From assembly GCA_025738555.1 (NCBI GenBank), contig JAOVFP010000004.1, forward strand, positions 2,170,001 to 2,234,000: a stretch of 64,000 nt of DNA, read 5' to 3'. Within the stretch, counting starts at the first letter, position 1; each line of letters begins with the position of its first letter. This stretch comes from Cyathus striatus (taxonomy: Eukaryota > Basidiomycota > Agaricomycetes > Agaricales > Nidulariaceae). Below are positions 36,046 to 47,773 of this stretch, in pieces. Under the pieces are notes generated by a model. It saw only the letters and a program-made list of their open reading frames with translations. It was not told the DNA's origin and ran no database searches. Made by a program: the position numbers and the translations under genes.

Positions 36046-36545
36046 ATATCCCTCAACACCCTCTCCTTTCCCTGATACATCAACTTCCAGTTCAACGCCA
36101 TCCTGGTAAAAATTAAATCTCTAATGGACCGCCATGCCCCTCTACTCTGCCTCAAAGCCATCATAACTTTCGGGCGATCCATGTACCACAAGCCCGATGA
36201 GTACCCATGTCGTGACGATAGCAATTGTTCAAAATTCGAAGATTGATTATGTCGAGTTGGTAAAAACAAGATGTATTTGATCAATTCACCTACGTTTAGC
36301 TCTTGAAGTTGGGATTCGATAATTTCCAAAGGAATATGGTGTGTATTGTACCTAGTCTAGGACTTTCTCTTAGTTGGTATTAACTTTTCATGTCATAAGC
36401 ATATATAGATATAAAGACCTTACTTCACAAGAAGCAGCAGCAATTGCCAAAAAGGTGCACATTACCCCTTTGTCCTCTCAAGCTGTATCCCCACTGCCCA
36501 CCCTCCCATGATGAGGCAGTTATTCAATAAAATGCTGATTCTAAG
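36046..36545 (-). pseudogene. 5'-truncated MDR relic W5
   Basis: Same relic as W2: IESQLQELNVGELIKYILF at about 36270-36330 is the counterpart of IEALNLGEPIKYILVF, and the following stretch is frame-broken. The glycine-loop remnant lies near 36450-36510. It closely resembles W2, linking units 2 and 5. Confidence 0.7.
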
Positions 36546-37333
36546 TAGTGGTATCCTAGCAATAACTTCTGGACCCAATATTATACTTTCTGATATTGAT
36601 ACTTATTAACAAAGTATGTATTCATTACAAAGTCAAATGTAACTATGTGCATGATCACTCCTAGCTAGTTACAGGTCAATCTATCTGTAATTGCGAATAA
36701 TTTTGATGAATAAATCACAGAAGAAGATGCACAGAGGTGCACACTTAATGACAATGACCAGGATTAGCTGTTCTTCAAATTGCACATGTGGATACCCTTC
36801 AACTCCCTATAATCATGATGTTCATTGTCATCTCAGCATTCATATGAACACTTCAGAAGCTGTTAAATCATCTTCTTTCGGCCTATGTACTGCTCTTTCT
36901 ATCTCATCTCTGTGGTGACTTGATATTTGCAGCTTGAAGTACCCCTCCATTACAGGAATACATTTTTGCCCTATATCAATGATGCATTGCTTACACTGCA
37001 AGATTCGAGTTTCATAATAATTTTAATCAAGGATACCAATAGGGTACACTATTTTTGTGAGGTGCTTATAACCATTAGAATGGACTATCATGATAGATGA
37101 AATTCCTTCCTCCTCAGCCAATTGCAATATTGTTCAGCAATGGACCCCCACTCAATAACTCAAACAGAATTGCTAGTCATCAAACAAAACATTGGAGTAT
37201 GACCCTATGATGCACTTCAGTTTATGTCCATTCACTTACTTGTATCATTTGCAAACACCCTAGTACATGAATGGTGAGTATGTATTGATACCAGTGGGTC
37301 CATCTCCCAAGTTCAACATTTATTGACATTCAG
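36546..37333. other. Spacer and 5' region of copy F
   Basis: Unit spacer with the segment near 37037 that recurs upstream of all DUF6533 copies. The first exon is unresolved. Confidence 0.35.
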
Positions 37334-38644
37334 TCGGCATCCTTACACTCTGGGTACGCCATTTGTTTCACACTATACCATATCATGCACAGATCCAACA
37401 TATGACATAGGTGTTTGAGCATCTTATTATAACAGACTTGGAAGTAACTTACATCTGGAAGTCACGCTGGAACATGATAAAAATCCTTTATATCTTCGTG
37501 AGATATAGCACATACATCAATGTTATCTTGAGCCTAATTGGTGAGTTACCTGTGAAATGATTAGAAGTGATTACCAAACTTCAATACAGCTGCAACTGAC
37601 CCCATTTTTGCGCCTTTAACATGTATAAGCATAAGCCAAGCAACTGGATGCAAGTGATACCTAATGTATAAATTTCGATTACAGTCTAGCTGATCATTAC
37701 ATCCTTAGGGTTCATGGTGATCGGAATTACAACTTCTGACTGTAAGTGCCATTAACTAGTGTCCTATGCCAGAGTAGCATTCATGCTGATGTACTGCTGA
37801 AGTGATATTAATATTACGCATTTGGGCTGTCTGGAGGAAGACAAGGACCATGGCCGTAATATTGATTGCTTTGAATATTGGCTTCTTAACACCAGTATGG
37901 GTTACTTGGGGATTTTTTGCAAATTCCATCATATGTGTGTGAACAAATTTAAATGCTCTGCTACCACTAACATAACTGTTACGTTGGCTTAAGCCATTGT
38001 GCATTTTAATTGGGTTTGCGCTATGACCTCCACACTAAACATGTTCCTATTGGTAGTCTTGAATGTGCTGTTGGCTTATCAAATAGGTCAGAGGTTGATC
38101 CTCAACTGTTCTCGAGATGTGTGTGCTGATATGCAACCTATTCAGTAATGTTAATGTTGATGTTACCAGCTGCTTTCACTGCCTGTATGTTGAATATTCC
38201 ATGAAGAATCCCAGCAGTAAATCAGCCACTGACAGTTCCAGCAGTCAAGCTTGGAGGCAGGTCAAATATGACTAACATTGTAATAAGGGACGGTAATTAC
38301 TCCTATAAATTAAGTGTTTTTATGCCAGACTTACCTAGATGCACAGGAATAATATATTATATTTACCTTATCCGTAAGTTGCTTAAATATCTCTATAGCA
38401 ATAGCTGAAGTTGCAAACTAGTTCTGTCACTGGTAGGTCTAGTTGTTATATCGTTGGCACCTGTATACTTTCCTGTGCTAGCACTGTATGTTATTCACTC
38501 TTGCGTCCCTTTACACTGTGGCTAACAACTTGATCATTAAGATATGAAACAGTAACCTATGCCACTCTTTCTTACCGGGTCGTTTTGCACATACGGGAAC
38601 AAATCACGAATGATTCTCAAGTTCATACAATCTCTGGTGTATAG
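37334..38644 (+). pseudogene. DUF6533-type gene copy F, nonsense codon
   Basis: Subfamily-2 copy. Exons begin at 37334-37353 and 37411 on, and end with TAG at 38642. In the fourth exon the base after the acceptor gives TAG where copy C has CAG (about 37683-37690), and copy G has the same change. The preceding intron starts GCAAG rather than GTAAG, which can still splice as a GC-AG intron. All other exons are open (LRIWAVWRKTRTMAVIL, IVIRDGIIYYIYLI, ALSYRVVLHIREQ). Probably a pseudogene that decayed before F and G separated. Confidence 0.65.
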
Positions 38645-39129
38645 TTTGCTTGTAGACAGGCAATGACTTCTGTAGAAATATTGTGCTTGCTGGTATCATG
38701 ACTGTTATCGTTCATGATAGTAAGGCGGCTTCGTTGTCGAATAGTCTTTGATATCTTATGAAATAGCTGTAAATGATTGTTAGAGACCTTAGATTGGAAT
38801 AATATATATAGATGCGCTGTCAGTGATTTATAGCATCCGAAAGTTGTGACCCTACCTGAGTTTCATTGTCAACTGTCTCTCAAACCAACTTCAGCCGCGA
38901 ATATTCTCTATGATCAAACCAGTAACCCCACCACCCATTGCCATCAAAATTCCCGCTTCAGAACAATTTCGCTCGTGAACAGTCTATGAAGGGATTTTAG
39001 GGGAAATTTCATCTGTTAAATTCAGCCACAACGTGATGCACGATCAACAAAAGACATTACATTAGACGTCAATAGCAGCTTCGAGGACTCTATTTGTCCA
39101 AAATACGAATTTTCTTATCAGTCAGTTTT

Positions 39130-39470
39130 TATCCCATAGAGTTATTTAACACTGCGTGCTCACCTGTACGGTGTACCCAGTCTTCCGCACAGGCCGCCAG
39201 CTAAGTATCACTATCCCATCTCCATATTTTAGAGATTTAACAAAGTCCACAGCTCTACCAGCTCCAGTTCCATCCTGCATCTTATTACCGTCCACTGCCT
39301 TGGATTCTTGCACCCCTTACATTTTGACTAATAATCTGATTATCTAAATTTTGGACATGCGAAGGTTGCCTACGCTGCTCTTTCTTGCCATGTTGTTTTG
39401 CACATAAGAGAACAAGCCGCGAAAAATTCTCAAGTCCATACGATCTCAAGTGTATAGTTAATGCGCAAGC
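39130..39470 (+). pseudogene. Duplicated terminal fragment of a DUF6533 gene
   Basis: Same arrangement as 21255-21540: a tail-like block, then a broken copy of the last DUF6533 exon (about 39355-39460). No complete frame. Confidence 0.45.
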
Positions 39471-39658
39471 AGACAATAGCATGCCTGTAGACATATTGCA
39501 CTTGTTCAATGTTGATATTATGGCTGTTGGCACTCCGTCAATAAGTATATGCCCTTCAAGTGGTTCCGAATAATCATTAAACCGCTACAGATTAAAATTA
39601 AATTAAAATGTAAGCAAAAGCGAATAAAGCGCGTTCTACCAAAAATAAACATGTTCTT

Positions 39659-40815
39659 CTACTGGAACGCACCTCCTCCGGGACCTTGAGCACAACCTTA
39701 CTAATGGTCTCTCCAGCTTCCACGACTAAAACCCAAAACCTATCAGCCTTCATCAAGAACAAAGAAGAAAAGAAAGAACATACACGTATGAGCATCCATT
39801 ACACCCTGTACAGTAAGCTCCAACGTCCCCGTCGTAATACTTTTTAACTTGCCCTCATCAAACAACCTCGCCATATCCCTCAATGCCTTCCCCTGATGCT
39901 CCATCTCCCACTTCAATGCCATCCTCGTAAACACGAATCCCCGATGCAAAGAAATGCCCTTCTTCTGGCCCGCCCCGAGGCTATCGTAGCTCCCTGGTGG
40001 AACTTGTACAGCCAACCCGATATGTCCCCAAAGTGAAACGACGTCAATTGGCTGATCTAGCACTGACTTTGTGAGGTTCGTGAAGACTAGGATGTCTTTG
40101 ATTGGTTCGCCTAGGTTGAGGGCTTCGATTAGAGGTTCGCGGTGGTTGAAGATGTGTGTTGCGCCTAGAGCTTTTACGTGGTTGATGCTAATCCCTTCAT
40201 CAGTCTCTACCGCACCTATCACGAAGAAAGAAGAGACGAGCCTGACATCCCGAGAAGCAGTAGCAATGATATTCTTCACCCCCTTCGCCTTAGCAAGCTG
40301 AATACCCACACTCCCCACTCCGCCCACACAATTGATAACCAACAACGCGCCCTGCTCACTATCTACTCCAGTCTGATCCCATCACCCCCAAGCAGTAAGA
40401 CCTACAAGCGGCACCGCAGCCACATCTTCAAAAGAAAATGTCTTAGGCATAGGAGCGACGACGCGGTAGTCGACCACGACGTACTCCACATTCGAGTGCG
40501 TGGGTAATGTAGATCCCCAAAGCCAAGCTTCTTCTCGATGCCGGTGAGTCGAGCCTAGTCGAACCTGGGTATTGAGCCTGCAGGGAATTGGCCTCCTGCT
40601 TATTTCCCTGCGCTGTATCGCAATGCAAGTTAGTGAGTACGTGATAGGAGGAAAGGGAGGAAGGGGGTACAAACTGGATTTTGGCTTCGACGGGGTTGAT
40701 GGAGACAACTTTGACGTCCACTAGGATATCGTTTGGCCTGAGCTCGGGGAGGGGGACTTCAGCTGCTACGAGCTGGTCAAAGCTCACAGGCCCCTGCGAC
40801 GTTGATGGCTTTCAT
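39659..40815 (-). pseudogene. MDR dehydrogenase/quinone reductase copy Z6, broken
   Basis: Start at 40815 (MKAINVAGACEL then a stop, caused by the shared extra base). Exon 2 has lost roughly 45 bases around the FSTGEE segment. The cofactor-binding half is open for 200 residues (39743-40345: VGSVGIQLAKAKGVKNIIAT, VKALGATHIFNHREPL, WGHIGLAVQ replaced by WGHIGLAVQVPPGSYD). One base is missing in the final exon, so the tail reads VPEEVRSSRR. Apart from the N-terminal damage it is one of the better preserved copies. Confidence 0.8.
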
Positions 40816-41487
40816 TGTCGTTGTGCAATGGTAATGTTCTATCATCGTGTGAGTTACACCTCAAAGAAAGAGAAGAGGGGGAATGACATACGGAGCATGT
40901 GTATCAATTGAGTGCGAGTGGGTGAGAACTTGAGGTTACGAAGTCAAGAATTGAAGGTGAGGTTGCAATTGGGTTTAGATCAAGGAGCTATTTGTTGAAG
41001 CGGATAAATGCGAAGGACAATGGTTTGTTTTACAGCCATGGAGGGATTGGATTGGAATCCTTGAGGTATACTCTGTTCCGCAGATGATAAGTATCTTGGC
41101 AAGGACGTGCTGTGCTTCTCGCCTCTGCAGCATTGCAGCACCACACAGCATCACGATGACACATCCTATTCCGTCCTGCTACTCCTTCTCCATACCAACT
41201 CCGAGCATGGGCCATGTCGTCCGTCTGAGGAGCAAAACCCATTAACCGGACTGCAGCTTTACCACCATACTACTTGTGACTTGACTCTGGTGGACGGCAG
41301 ATTGCTCCCTTCATACAAGCTTGCGTGATTCATAAAAGCACTGCCACAGAATCTTAGAGCTTGGTAAGCGAACGAGAGAAAAGGATAAGACGGTGGCAGT
41401 GAGTTAGACGACCATGGGAAGCAGAAGAATCAGAGGAGGGTCATCGGTCGGCAGCCATGTTACGCTTTGTTGACGCGTGTGTGTGAC
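40816..41487. other. Upstream region of Z6
   Basis: Conserved spacer with the TTACGCTTTGTTGACGCG motif near 41460. No gene is seen. Confidence 0.35.
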
Positions 41488-41490
41488 AAT

Positions 41491-42173
41491 AGGGGAAATC
41501 AAAGCTGGCCTCTTGGCAAAACAAAACAATCAGAGAGCAAAACGAAACAAACTTCAGACAACTTCCCACGAAAGGAATAGAGTCTAGACTGAGCTGATGG
41601 CTGTATCTGGGCTGTATTGTTGCGAGCGTCGAACCGGCACTCAGTCGGAGCTTGAACATGGCATGCCCTTGGCCATTTCTCCACGTCAAGGATTGGTTTC
41701 GTTTGAGCATAACTTGGGCCTAACACTGTAAATTTCCGATGCGAATGCAATATCTCGGAGACAAATGTTAGTTAAATTATTTTTACTACCATATGTTTAT
41801 CTTTTTGTCTTCTAATACTACTTTTGCTTCATAGCATCAGTTTCTACCATATATTTGCAATACTCATGCCTTTAAATTATAAAAATCAAGTTATAAACAT
41901 GTTAAGTAGTACTCATAGACATCGTCATATTTCTAGCCCTGAGGTTTATCTGAAAAGTTAAAGTGTAGCAATTGGCGAAGACATTGAAGAGGATCCCAGA
42001 CAATGATTTTCAGTCCCAGTTGAAGTCCGACTGAGCGTATCAACCATTTATGATTTGTATCCTCACGAAATGGGGTTGTTAAACCAGGCACGAAACAAAA
42101 TAAAGTTTGATGAAGTTCACACGCAACGATCTTTTTACTTGGCGCAACAAAACAGCCAGCTTTGACTTCCCCT
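41491..42173. mobile_element. 683-bp TIR element, TSD AAT
   Basis: Terminal inverted repeats AGGGGAAATCAAAGCTGGC (41491 on) and GCCAGCTTTGACTTCCCCT (ending 42173) differ at one position. The 3-bp duplication AAT flanks them (41488-41490 and 42174-42176). Other units lack it. A 3-bp duplication with short TIRs would suit a PIF/Harbinger-type MITE, but the target is not the usual TWA. No transposase frame is present. Confidence 0.7.
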
Positions 42174-42176
42174 AAT

Positions 42177-42698
42177 AGGGGAATTCAAATATGACGATAC
42201 GCGTTACGATACGGTCTGATGTTGATATAAGTATGGATACGACTTGATGATAAATTCCCAGGATACGAAATATCGTTGCATCAGAATAGTTTTCTGATAT
42301 GTAGCGCGCGTCTTTTTGTCGGAGCTCGAAAAGCATTTGAAATGGTAGCGTTACCTTGCGATACCCCCCCCCCCATCCTTTTGCTTTTTTTATCTGCGCT
42401 GGTTGAGCCACGCAATCCACTCGTTAGTTCCAATACCACAGAATTTCAGCTTTAAGAAGGCCGACTACTTAGTGACTGCGTGCCTTGTTGGAATACGAGA
42501 GACAACCGTATTCAAATGTCTCAATGATCCCCGCTCGCGCCACTATGTTTCACTTGTATGTTTCCATTTTATTCTATGACATTATGCTATTCCTTTTATA
42601 TGCTACATGTTTTGTATTTAAATCTGTATACTACGTCGTTTACCGTGTGCGTTTACCCCCACAATATACGCCGTCACCTGAATTTATTAGAGCCTTCA
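42177..42698. other. Unit-specific extra DNA next to the 683-bp element
   Basis: This 0.5-kb stretch is absent from the equivalent position of other units, which resume at GCCTCTCAAAAAACAC (42702). It begins AGGGGAATTCAAATATGACG, partly like the neighbouring TIR, and includes a run of about 13 Cs (42365-42378). It may be a second insertion or a rearranged part of the first. Confidence 0.35.
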
Positions 42699-42699
42699 A

Positions 42700-43200
42700 C
42701 ATGCCTCTCAAAAAACACACCTTCTCCTTCCCCTGATAGTCCAGCTTCCAGTACAACACCATCCTGGTAAAATTGAATCTCTAATAGGCCGCTATGCCCG
42801 GGTTTACCCTGCCTCAAAGCCATCGTAACTCCTGGGCGAGCCATGTACCGCAAGCCCGATGACTCGTGAGTACCCATGTCTATGTTGGGTTGGTGAAAAC
42901 AAGATGTATTTAATTGATTCACCTATTTTTAAGTCTTCGCGTTGGGGTTTGATGTGTTCCGGAGGAAGGTGTGTATCATACCTAGGACTTTACCTTAATT
43001 GATATTAACGTTTCATGTCATGAGCATAAAAAAATAAAGACCTTACATCACAAGAAGCGGTAGCAACTGCCAAAAAGGTGTACATCACCCCTTCGTCATC
43101 TCAAGCTGTATCCTGATTCCCCATGTTGCCCACCTTCTCATGATTAGGCGGACTCAGGCTGTTATTCAAGACAATTACATTCTAAGGAGTGATGTCTAGC
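42700..43200 (-). pseudogene. 5'-truncated MDR relic W6
   Basis: Counterpart of W1-W5: a GLRYMARPGVTMALRQ-type frame-broken run at about 42790-42860 and the glycine-loop remnant near 43060-43130, which contains an extra short duplication. No continuous frame. Confidence 0.6.
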
Positions 43201-43823
43201 AGTAACTTCTCGACGCGCCAATATTATGCTTTCTGATACTGATACTTATTAAAGTATGTATTCATTACAAGGTTAAATATAACTATGAGCTTGCTCACGT
43301 CCTGCTAGTTACAGGTCGTTGATCTGTCATGGAGAATGATTTTTATGGATCAATCACGGAAGAGGATACACAGAGATGAATACTTAATGACGACGACCCG
43401 GATTAGTTGTTCTTCAAATCGCACGTGTGAGTACACTTCCCCATAATCATGGTATTCTTTGTCATATCACTATTCTTATAGGCGCTTTGGAAGCTGTTGA
43501 ATCATCTTCCCTTGACCTGTGTACTATTACAGTGATCGCAAAAAAAAATTGTATAGCAATTCTAGCACGATACCTCAGGCTCCAAGTTAAAAGAAGATAG
43601 CTTTGCGTCAACAGAAACGACGACATCAGCAAGGTATATATTCTGTCCGATTAATAGGCAACAGACTAAGCAATATAGATACTCGTTCTACAGAATATTG
43701 TAAGCACGCTTCATTCTTTGTATCCACCAAGTGGCTGTGTTAGTCAATCAAAGAAGGGGCTACGTGGCAAGTGAGTGGTTCCGGGCACCCTCTTGTATGA
43801 ATGATCGTGCGACGTACATCTAT
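43201..43823. other. Unit spacer left of the foldback element
   Basis: Spacer shared with other units, including the GATCGCAAAAAAAATTGTA segment near 43533. No gene is seen. Confidence 0.4.
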
Positions 43824-43830
43824 TTTATGT

Positions 43831-44791
43831 GAGTCGTGGCTTCGATTCTGATTGATCGCTGTCGGTAAGCAGCGGGGGGTTGCAATGTTTCGTCACCGGG
43901 AGTTTGATTGAACACATTTGGGATCATAAAGTATGTACTGCAATCAATGGAAGCTGTATTTGAAATCAATGCTACTAAGTATGGAATCAATGAGAAGTGG
44001 AATCAATACTAGTAGGTACGAAATCAATACGAAAATGAAATCAATGAAGTAGAGAGATCAATAAAAGCGAAATATATTAAAAATCAGATACATTACTTTA
44101 TAGTAGTGGTCCCCAACCGCGAGGGTAACCTAACAGTAGTGTAGTTAACCCTGTGCGCACAACCATTGCACTACTTGATCTTTTAAAGCTATCGCACTTC
44201 CTATTACTTAGCCTATAACTAGCTATCATTTTATTCACTTGGGTTAAAATATTATCCTAAACAAAATGAAATTGACAACATGAAACCATGGCTGAAGTAA
44301 TAGGTAAATTAAATGAACCTCGCGCTACAGTACTGGTGCAGGTGTGGATGAAGACATATAGAGAAAGTTCAAATTTTCAATAAGTCACAAAAATGATAGC
44401 GAACTATAGGTTAAGTAATAGGAAGTGAAACAGCTTCAAAAGACCAAGTAGTGCAACGGTTGTGCGTACAGGGTTATCTACACTACTGTTAGGTTACCCT
44501 CGCGGTTGGGGACCACTACTATAAAGTAATGTATTTGATTTTTAATATATTTCGCTTTTATTGATCTCTCTACTTCATTGATTTCGTTTTCGTATTGATT
44601 TCGTACCTACTAGTATTGATTCCACTTCTCATTGATTTCATACTTAGTAGCATTGATTTCAAATACAGCTTCCATTGATTGCAATACATACTTTATGATC
44701 CCAAATGCATTCAATCAAGCTCCCGGTGACGAAACATTGCAACCTCCCGCTGCTTACCGACAGCGATCAATCAGAATCGAAGCCACTGGTG
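43831..44791. mobile_element. 0.96-kb foldback element with ~400-bp arms, TSD TTTATGT
   Basis: Nearly the whole element is an inverted repeat (about 43836-44245 against 44385-44786) around a ~140-bp centre. Each arm carries a set of spaced GAAATCAAT / GGAATCAAT words (about 43958-44070, mirrored at 44555-44690), which look like subterminal protein-binding repeats. A 7-bp duplication TTTATGT flanks it (43824-43830 and 44792-44798). Undisturbed units read CATCTATGTACCACTTGAA across the site. Size, duplication length and subterminal repeats are compatible with a hAT-like non-autonomous element; that class is inference. Confidence 0.82.
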
Positions 44792-44798
44792 TTTATGT

Positions 44799-45189
44799 AC
44801 CATTTGAACTCTTCCGGTGTTGGAATTCCTTCTTGCTCCATAGTGATAATACATTGCTTGCACTGCAGGTTTCATAATTATTTTAATCAAGGATAATAAT
44901 AGTGTACACTATCTGTGTGAGGTGTTTATAACCATTAGAATGATTATCATGATAGATGAAACTCCTTCCTCAGCCATTTGCAATATTGTTCAGCAATGCA
45001 CCCCCAGTTAATAACTCCAACAGATTTTTTAATCTACGCACAAAACATTGGAGTATGATCCCATGATACACTTTAGTTTATGTCCATTCACTTATTTGTA
45101 TTATTTACAAACACCTTAGTACTTGATCGGTGAGCAAGTATTAATACTAGCGGGTCTATTTCCCAAGTTGAGCATTTATTCACATTCAG
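44799..45189. other. 5' region of copy G
   Basis: Unit spacer corresponding to 4600-5067. The foldback element has split the usual upstream block. No exon start could be fixed. Confidence 0.35.
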
Positions 45190-46485
45190 CGGGCATCCTT
45201 ACACTCTGGGTATGTCATTTTTTACGCACTATACCATATCATACAGACTCACCATGCAACATAGGTGTTCGAGCATCTTATTATAACAGACCTGGAAGTA
45301 ACTTATATCTGGAAGTCACATTGGAACGTGATAAAAATCCTATATATCTTCGTGAGATATAGCACATACATCAATGTTATCTTGGGCCTAATTAGTGCGT
45401 TACCTGTGAAATGATTAGAAGTGATTACCAAACTTTAATACAGTTGCGACTGACCCCATTGGCATAACCCAAACAATTGGATGTAAGTAATACCTAATGT
45501 GTAAATTTCGATTACAGTCTAGCTGATCATTACATCCTTAGGGTTCAGTCTGATCACAATTACAGCTTCTGACTGTAAGTGCCATTAACGAGTTTCCTAT
45601 GCCAGAGCAGCATTCATGACGATGTACTGCCAAAGTGATATTAATACTGCGTGTTTGGGCTGTCTGGAAGAAGACGAGGACTATGGCCATAATATTGATT
45701 GCTTTGAACATTGGCCTCTTAACGCCAGTGTGGGTCGCTTGGGGATCATCTGTAGAATCCACCAGATCATGTGCGTGAACAGATTTAAATGCTCTGCTAC
45801 CAAGTATCAATTGACCTAAACATTACACTGGCTTAAGCCATTGCGCATTTCGATGGGGCCCGCACTACAACTTCCACAATAACCACGTTCCCGTTGGTAA
45901 CCTGGAGTGTGCTGTTGGCTTATCAAATAGGTCAGATGTTGATCTCAGCTGTTATCGAGACATGTGCGCTGATATGCAACCTTTCAGTAATGTTGTTGTT
46001 GATGTTACCAGCTGCTTTCACCGCCTGTATGTTTCATATCCCTTGTAGAAGCCCAGCAGTAAATCAGCCACTGACAATTCCAGCAGTCAAGCTTGGATGC
46101 AGGTCAAATATGACTAGCATTGTAATAAGGGATGGTAATTGCCCCCATGAATTAAGCATTTATATGTCGGACTTACCTAGATGCACAGGAATAATATATT
46201 ATATTTACCTTATCTGTAAGTTGCTTAAATATCTCTATAGCAATAGCTGAAGTTGCAAACTAGTTCTGTCACTGGTAGGTCTAGTTGTTATGTCATTGGC
46301 ACCCGAATACTTTGCTGTGCTAGCACTGTGTGTTACTCACTCTTGTGTCCCTTACATTGTGACTAACAACTTGATCATTGAGATATGAAATGGTTACCTA
46401 CGCCGCTCTTTCTTGCCGGGTCGTTTTGCACATACGGGAACAAGCCGCGAATAATTCTGAAGTTCATACAATCTCGGGTGTATAG
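45190..46485 (+). pseudogene. DUF6533-type gene copy G, nonsense codon
   Basis: Subfamily-2 copy, first conserved exon 45190-45209, second from 45265, last exon ending TAG at 46483. It shares with F the TAG directly after the acceptor of the fourth exon (about 45518-45525), whereas copy C has CAG there. The LRVWAVWKKTRTMAIIL exon also has a changed tail (WGSSVESTRS). Later exons stay open, including MTSIVIRDG and ALSCRVVLHIREQA. Likely a pseudogene unless an alternative acceptor is used. Confidence 0.62.
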
Positions 46486-46914
46486 TTTACTTGCAGGCAG
46501 GCATAAGACGGCTTCGTCGTCGAATATCATATGACATCATATGAAATAGCTGTAAATGATTGTTAGAAACTTGTCTTTGGATCGAAATAATATATGTGCT
46601 GTCGGTGATTTATAGCATTCGAAAGTTGTGGCCCTGCCTGAGTTTTGTTGTCAATTGCCTCTCAAACCAACTTCAGCCATGAATATTCTCTACGATCAAA
46701 TTGGTAACCCCACCATCCGTTTTCATGAAAATTCCCGCTTCAGAACAATTTCACTCATGAAAAATCCATGCAGGGATTTTGGGGAGAATTTCATCCATTA
46801 AATTAGGCCACAACGTGATACACGATCAAGTAGGGAAGTAAGAGCTTCTCAAATTTGTCCAAACGTACTAGATATACGGGTAACGGGTTTTCTTATCGGT
46901 TTTTATCCCATAGA

Positions 46915-47215
46915 GTTATTTAACACTGCGCGCTCACCAGTCTCCCGCACAGCTAAGTATCACTATCCCATCTTCATATTTTAGAGATTTGACAAAGTTC
47001 ACAGCCCTACGAGCTCCAGTTCCGCCCTGCATCTTATTACTGTCCACTGCCTTGAATTCTTAGATCCCTTATATAGTGACTGATAGTCTGATCATCTAAA
47101 CTTTAGTATGCGAGGGTTGCCTACGCTGCTCTTTCTTTCCGTGTCGTTTTGCATATACGAGAACAAGCCGAAAAAAAGTCTCAAGTCCATATGATTTCAG
47201 GTGTATAGTTAATGC
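46915..47215 (+). pseudogene. Duplicated terminal fragment of a DUF6533 gene
   Basis: Third instance of the tail-like block plus broken last exon (about 47105-47200), placed between copy G and Z7 as at 21255 and 39130. Confidence 0.45.
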
Positions 47216-47773
47216 ACAAGCAGACAATGGCATACCTGTAGATATATTGCGCTATTCCGTCGATTAGTATATGCTCTTCAATTTTGTTAAATAGCTGTAA
47301 ATATTTGATATTAAATAATACTGGAAAAATAATAGAGTCTTATAGCACGACTCATGAGTTGCTGTCTGCCGCTGGTCTAATCTTTGGAAAGGATTCAAAT
47401 TTCAAGTAGAATTAATTAACAACCATAACGCGTTGTTGACGCGTCGTATCCCGTGACAGTACTGCTGCGGCACATTGTGACACCTGTCACTCTGAGACAC
47501 CCGATATTCATCCGAGTGTTGAATTAATGTTGAACGTTGACAATATTGAACTGTCTCCCCACCACCGTTCCAACACCCCACCCCATGGCACGTATAGCAA
47601 ACTTGGTAGCAGATGGAAAGAGGTACGCCTATCCACATTGACATCCACCACAATCCTCACTACCAAAACCGGTGACGGATCGTGCAAACTATAATTCTGA
47701 ATAATCATTAGTAAACTACATTAAAACAAATTGTAAAACGCATGCGAAAGCGAATCGGTATAAGCACGTTCTT

